Positions 60,369 to 64,000 of a stretch of 64,000 nucleotides of DNA are shown piece by piece; position 1 is the first letter of the stretch; each line of letters opens with the position of its first letter. The notes beneath the pieces were generated by a model that saw only the letters and a program-made list of their open reading frames with translations, made no database searches and was not told the origin of the DNA. Where the stretch lies: the NCBI RefSeq assembly GCF_041549525.1, contig NZ_CP157456.1, forward strand, positions 2,728,001-2,792,000, given 5' to 3'. The translations under genes were made by a program, and so were the position numbers. The stretch comes from Paenarthrobacter aurescens (lineage in GTDB: Bacteria; Actinomycetota; Actinomycetes; Actinomycetales; Micrococcaceae).

Positions 60369-61505
60369 CTAGTTGTTTGTGCAGGTGGGAAGGCTCCCCG
60401 TGTCCTGGCCGGCTCCGAGCCGCTCCACGGCGGCGGTGGCGTCGGCAAGGGTTTCAACTTTTACTACCTGAAGCCCGTCCGGGACATGTCCTGCGACATC
60501 GGCGCAATTGGAGGCCGGTGCGAGGAACATGGTTGCCCCTTTTTGGCGTGCGCCAATCATTTTCTGGGCAATGCCGCCGATGGGCCCCACAGCTCCATCT
60601 GCGGTGATGGTCCCGGTGCCCGCAATGTGTTTGCCACCGGTGAGGTCTCCCGGAGTGAGGTTGTCAACAATGCCCAGAGCAAACATCAAGCCTGCGCTCG
60701 GTCCACCCACGTTGTCCAAGGAGATGCTGACATCAAACGGGAACGTGAAATCACTGGCGAGCAGCACACCCAGAACATAGCGGTCGGCCTGATTCTTGGT
60801 GGGAGTTATGGTTTCCGAAACTGAAGTACCCTTCCGGTCCAGGCCCACCACCACCGGTGCCCCCGCTGTGGCGGCCAGTTCTGCCTGGACCACGCTCATG
60901 GATGTGATGGCCTTGCCGTTGATGGAAACCAGGCGGTCACCTTCCTGGATCTTTCCGGTGGACGGGGAAGGATCTGACAGGCCGACCACGTTGAGCCGCT
61001 GTTCAAACGGGATCTCAAGCTCACGCAAAGCTGCTGCCACTGCGTTTTCCTGCGAGGTTTCCATGGCAATTTCGCCCTGTTGCACCGTCTGCTCGGCAGT
61101 GGTGCCCTTGGGGTAGATGAGTTCCTCCGGGTAAATCGCTTTGGAAGGATCCAGCCATGCCCGGAATACGTCGAAAATGCTTGCTGGGGTCTTCGGACCG
61201 CCGGTCATCACCACTGTGGTGAGGTCAAGGTTGCCGTTGGCCGGAAAGGAATCGCGACCGGAGATACTGATCACGGGCTTATCGCCATCTTTGCCCAGCG
61301 TGTTGAAAGTGGGACCCGCTGACTCAATGACATACGGCACCGGCAAGGCTGCCGCACCAATGCCAAGGCCCAATGCCAGAAGGCCGGAAATCACCATGAT
61401 CATGTACCGGCCGTCACGGGGCGGTGCCTGAGGCACGGAGGCGGGATCGGCGTCGGGCGTCTGACGCGGGGCCAATGAGCCCTCGGGGCTGGGCGAAGTA
61501 AGCAT
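60369..61505 (-). CDS. PDZ/Lon-protease domain protein YlbL
   Basis: A 378-residue membrane-anchored protein. The first ~33 residues are Pro-rich and cytoplasmic. A transmembrane helix lies at about 35-56 (YMIMVISGLLALGLGIGAAALP). A PDZ domain covers about 140-230, and a Lon-type S16 proteolytic domain covers about 245-375. The catalytic Ser is in NVGGPSAGLMFALG and the Lys in GPIGGIAQKMIGAR, the S-K dyad. It starts at ATG 61505 with GAGAGG five bases upstream. The family (Rv3194c, YlbL) sits between UPF0182 and the DUF2342 gene in many Actinobacteria. Confidence 0.92.
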   Translation of the reverse strand: MLTSPSPEGSLAPRQTPDADPASVPQAPPRDGRYMIMVISGLLALGLGIGAAALPVPYVIESAGPTFNTLGKDGDKPVISISGRDSFPANGNLDLTTVVMTGGPKTPASIFDVFRAWLDPSKAIYPEELIYPKGTTAEQTVQQGEIAMETSQENAVAAALRELEIPFEQRLNVVGLSDPSPSTGKIQEGDRLVSINGKAITSMSVVQAELAATAGAPVVVGLDRKGTSVSETITPTKNQADRYVLGVLLASDFTFPFDVSISLDNVGGPSAGLMFALGIVDNLTPGDLTGGKHIAGTGTITADGAVGPIGGIAQKMIGARQKGATMFLAPASNCADVAGHVPDGLQVVKVETLADATAAVERLGAGQDTGSLPTCTNN

Positions 61506-61715
61506 TGAGGCCTCTCTATGCCGGCATTGCGTGACCGGATCCATGGCTCCTGCCGCCAAGAGCGGCGGCGGCACATACCAAAGAACAACACTACGCGTTC
61601 TGAGGTTCCAGGGCTGCTTTGCCTACAGCGAACGGGAGCTCATCCGGGCAGACAGCCTTCCTGCCGCGCGGTACGGTGAAAGAGATCACCAGCCAGTTCG
61701 ACGATCGGCGGCACC

Positions 61716-63191
61716 ATGACTTCCAATCCCAACAATCCGTCCAACGACGACGAGACGCCCAAGGATCCGCTGGCAGAAATGCTCCAGAACCTGATGGGCG
61801 GCCAGGGCATGGGCAACATCGATCCCGCTGAGCTGGCCAAGGCTGCAGGTCTGCCCAATGATCCCCAGCTCCTTCAGCAGATGTTCGCCCAGGTTCAGGC
61901 CATGATGAGCTCCACCTCCGATGGCCCCGTTAACTGGCAACTCGCCCACGAGAACGCCCGCCGCGTCGCGGCCGCCGGAACGGACCCCTCGGTCAACGCC
62001 CACCAGGCGAGGGAGATTGACGAAGCGCTCAGGCTGGCAGAGCTGTGGCTGGACCCGGTGACGGACCTCTCCGCAACCGGACTGATCGGCCGCGCATGGT
62101 CCCGGGCCGAATGGGTCGAGGCAACCCTGGGCACATGGAAGCGTCTGACCGAGCCGGTGGCCAACAGCATCGCCAACGCACTATCAAACGCCCTCACCCA
62201 GCAAATGCCTGAGGAAATGAAGTCCATGATGGGCGGGGCCTCATCCATGCTGCAAAACATGGGCGGAGCAATTTTCGGCATGCAACTGGGCCAGGCCATC
62301 GGTGCGCTCTCAGCTGAGGTTGTCAGCTCCACTGACATCGGAGTTCCCCTGGCAGACCTCGAAATGGCACTGTTGCCTGCCAATGTAGCCAAATTCGGGG
62401 AAGGCCTCAGCCTTCCTGAGAACGACGTTCGGCTCTTCCTTGCCGTTCGTGAGGCCGCCCATGCACGCCTGTTTGTCCAGGTTCCTTGGTTGCGCGGTCA
62501 TCTCTTGGGAGCAATCGAGGCTTACGCCCGCGGAATTCACATTGACATGTCCCGCATAGAAGACCTTGCCAGGGATCTTGACCCCAGCAACCCCGAAGGA
62601 ATCCAGGAAGCACTCTCACAGGGAGTCTTCACCCCCGAACGCACGCCTGTCCAGACCGCTGCCTTGGAGAAGCTCGAAACAGCCCTCGCCTTGGTGGAAG
62701 GCTGGGTGGACGAGCTCACAGCCGAAGCCACTGACAAGGTGCTGCCTTCCGCTACCGCGCTGCGCGAAACCGTGCGTCGTCGCCGGGCTACAGGCGGACC
62801 GGCTGAGCACGCTTTCTCCTCCCTCGTGGGCCTTGAACTTCGGCCCCGCAGGCTACGCGAAGCGGCAACGCTATGGGCGACGCTGAAGGAAGAACGGGGC
62901 ATCGCCGGCCGCGACGCGATCTGGCACCACCCGGATCTCCTGCCCACCGGTGAGGATCTGGACGACCCCAAGGGCTTCTCCGAACGGCGGCGCTTGGCTG
63001 AAGCAAGTGACAGCGAAGTTGACGATGCCCTGCAGAAGCTTTTGAGCGGCGGCTACGAAACCGCCGAGGAAGAGAACGCCGACGCTCCGGAACCGGAGGG
63101 ACCTTCAAGCCCCGAGGGCAATTCAACCGAGAACGTTTCCGGCGAAGAACCGGAAAGCGACGACAACAACCCCCAGGCACCAAGCAAGTAA
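61716..63191 (+). CDS. zinc-dependent metalloprotease-like protein (DUF2342)
   Basis: A 491-residue protein of the DUF2342 family (Rv3195-like), annotated elsewhere as a zinc-dependent metalloprotease. The repeat HARLFVQVPWLRGHLLGAIEAYARGI near 245-270 with an ExxH-type motif (EAAH) supports metal binding, but no classical HExxH is present. The C terminus is acidic and disordered (about 430-491). It follows a GGCGG site at 61716. The gene is divergent from YlbL, as in mycobacteria. Function unproven. Confidence 0.82.
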   Translation: MTSNPNNPSNDDETPKDPLAEMLQNLMGGQGMGNIDPAELAKAAGLPNDPQLLQQMFAQVQAMMSSTSDGPVNWQLAHENARRVAAAGTDPSVNAHQAREIDEALRLAELWLDPVTDLSATGLIGRAWSRAEWVEATLGTWKRLTEPVANSIANALSNALTQQMPEEMKSMMGGASSMLQNMGGAIFGMQLGQAIGALSAEVVSSTDIGVPLADLEMALLPANVAKFGEGLSLPENDVRLFLAVREAAHARLFVQVPWLRGHLLGAIEAYARGIHIDMSRIEDLARDLDPSNPEGIQEALSQGVFTPERTPVQTAALEKLETALALVEGWVDELTAEATDKVLPSATALRETVRRRRATGGPAEHAFSSLVGLELRPRRLREAATLWATLKEERGIAGRDAIWHHPDLLPTGEDLDDPKGFSERRRLAEASDSEVDDALQKLLSGGYETAEEENADAPEPEGPSSPEGNSTENVSGEEPESDDNNPQAPSK

Positions 63192-63249
63192 GCAAGAGTC
63201 CTAAGAGGTATCTGCACAACGAAACATAACTGCACGGCTAAGGTACCTG

Positions 63250-63283
63250 CACAGCGGCCGCCATCTCCGTGGCGGCCACTGTG
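63250..63283. terminator. bidirectional terminator after the DUF2342 gene
   Basis: A 14-base stem with one mismatch (CACAG-GGCCGCCA paired with its complement) and loop TCTCCG, between two convergent genes. No T-run follows. Confidence 0.7.
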
Positions 63284-63301
63284 CGTTAAGCCTTCTATGT
63301 C

Positions 63302-63928
63302 CTAGTCAGCTATGGCCCCGGCCGTGTTGCCGGTATCCTCCGTGTCAGCTTCCGCCGGAATACCCCGGGATGTAGCGAAGGCAACGCCTTCCAGGAACGC
63401 CTTGGCCCGCTGAGTCTCAGGGTAGGCCTCAACCAGCTTCCAGAATGCGGCATTGTGCCCCGCCACCAGCAAGTGGGCGAGCTCGTGGACCAGGACGTAG
63501 TCAATGACCCATTGCGGCATTCGCTGAAGTTTATTCGACAACCTTATGGTGCCGTCGGCGGGGGTGGCCGAACCCCAACGGGAGTTCTGGTTGGATACCC
63601 ACCTGACCGATGACGGGACGGCCCGCCCGCCGAGGTAGGTTTGCGACAGGTACTCGGCATGTTTGGCGAGGGCTTGATCAGTGGCCGGACGACGCCTTCC
63701 CGAACCGGTTTGCCGCTCCCCCTGCTTCTTCAACTTGGCCAGCATCTTCCGAACCCATTCCCGTTCCTGGGATTTGGTGAAGCTGGCAGGAATGGCGATC
63801 ACAGCGCTGCCGTCTTCCCAGAAGGCGGCGACAGTCCGGCGCCGCCTTGCTGAACGACGAACGACCACCGGGGCGCCGTCATCGGTGACGTGCGGAACGC
63901 CGGCGTCGGAGGCGGACTGACGGGACAT
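63302..63928 (-). CDS. YgjP/M48-type zinc metallopeptidase
   Basis: A 208-residue protein of the DUF45/YgjP group. The zinc motif is HELAHLLVAGHNAAFW near 160-175, the HExxH plus later His pattern. The N-terminal part is basic (SARRRRTVAAF) and a helical zone follows at about 60-110. The ATG at 63928 shares its last base with the stop of the upstream helicase gene, so the two genes are coupled. The substrate is unknown. Confidence 0.85.
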   Translation of the reverse strand: MSRQSASDAGVPHVTDDGAPVVVRRSARRRRTVAAFWEDGSAVIAIPASFTKSQEREWVRKMLAKLKKQGERQTGSGRRRPATDQALAKHAEYLSQTYLGGRAVPSSVRWVSNQNSRWGSATPADGTIRLSNKLQRMPQWVIDYVLVHELAHLLVAGHNAAFWKLVEAYPETQRAKAFLEGVAFATSRGIPAEADTEDTGNTAGAIAD

Positions 63929-64000
63929 CAGAGTTCGCTGCTCTCAGCGAGTACGGCAAGGACCGCTTCGCCATAGCGTTCGAGCTTGGAAGGGCCAATG
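63928..64000 (-). CDS. uvrD2: C-terminal end of a UvrD2-like helicase (HRDC domain), partial
   Basis: Only the last 23 codons lie in the window, read from the edge toward lower coordinates: IGPSKLERYGEAVLAVLAE then SSEL and TGA at 63928-63930. The phrase GPxKLERYGEAVLAVL is the end of an HRDC domain, as carried by actinobacterial UvrD2. In mycobacteria uvrD2 lies near this same cluster. The helicase core is outside the window, so the identity rests on this short match and context. Confidence 0.65.
   Translation of the reverse strand, partial: IGPSKLERYGEAVLAVLAESSEL

Noticed and set aside
1..64000. Defence island, CRISPR array, prophage or insertion sequence
   Set aside because: I saw no CRISPR-like spaced repeats, transposase, integrase or restriction genes; gene order is core actinobacterial throughout.

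Overview
The window is a gene-dense, high-GC (roughly 60-65% by eye) chromosomal segment of an actinobacterium, most likely a member of the Micrococcaceae such as Arthrobacter or Paenarthrobacter. The evidence is a WhiB regulator, an LpqB lipoprotein, MtrAB, a SigK/RskA pair, a 1.6k-residue NAD-glutamate dehydrogenase, frequent GTG/TTG starts, ATGA stop-start overlaps, and gene order that matches the mycobacterial whiB1-pdtaS ... secA-hpf-comF-lpqB-mtrB-mtrA and UPF0182-ylbL-metalloprotease-uvrD2 neighbourhoods. I see no prophage, insertion sequence, CRISPR array or rRNA gene. This is core chromosome, so most genes are recognisable.

Layout. 1-4.4 kb: the 3' end of a FtsK/SpoIIIE-type ATPase, a small membrane protein, whiB1 with a structured leader, and the sensor kinase pdtaS. 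4.5-9.3 kb: the giant NAD-glutamate dehydrogenase. 9.4-13.8 kb: a translationally coupled SAF-protein/MinD-like ATPase pair, a small BldC-type HTH protein, an unknown protein, a LysM protein and an Rv3235-like protein. 13.9-20 kb (minus strand): secA, a YcaQ-type glycosylase homologue, the long hibernation factor hpf, and comF. 20-30.2 kb: mtrA-mtrB-lpqB on the minus strand, back to back with a plus-strand operon of membrane protein, DUF4129, DUF4350, MoxR ATPase and DUF58, followed by a DUF4166 gene. 31-38.1 kb: a MetE-like protein, chorismate mutase, and a peptide/nickel ABC transporter (binding protein, two permeases, one fused double ATPase). 38.3-45.8 kb: mnmA and its cysteine desulfurase (tRNA thiolation), a lipoprotein, a diacylglycerol-kinase-type lipid kinase, a J-domain protein, trmL, and sigK-rskA. 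45.9-50.5 kb: gntK-gntP (gluconate), a PIG-L deacetylase, and etfB-etfA. 50.8-55.7 kb: htrA divergent from a TPM-domain protein and pspA, an envelope-stress neighbourhood. 55.8-57.1 kb: a GntR/UTRA regulator and two identical initiator tRNA genes, each with its own terminator. 57.2-64 kb: a UPF0182 membrane protein, the PDZ/Lon protein YlbL, a DUF2342 metalloprotease, a YgjP/M48-type metallopeptidase, and the last codons of a UvrD2-like helicase.

How the genes work together. Much of the segment is envelope maintenance: SecA export, MtrAB-LpqB signalling, the MoxR/DUF58 chaperone-like operon, HtrA/TPM/PspA, YlbL, UPF0182 and SigK/RskA. A translation group is also present (hpf, mnmA plus desulfurase, trmL, two tRNA-fMet genes). 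The most unusual observations are a cobalamin-independent methionine-synthase-like protein with no cysteine at all, a MinD/CpaE-like ATPase whose P-loop lysine is arginine, a 21-bp perfect inverted repeat inside the ycaQ-like coding region, and a leader ORF with a strong hairpin upstream of whiB1. I did not find an unambiguously new defence or mobile system. Positions of residues are approximate counts by eye.
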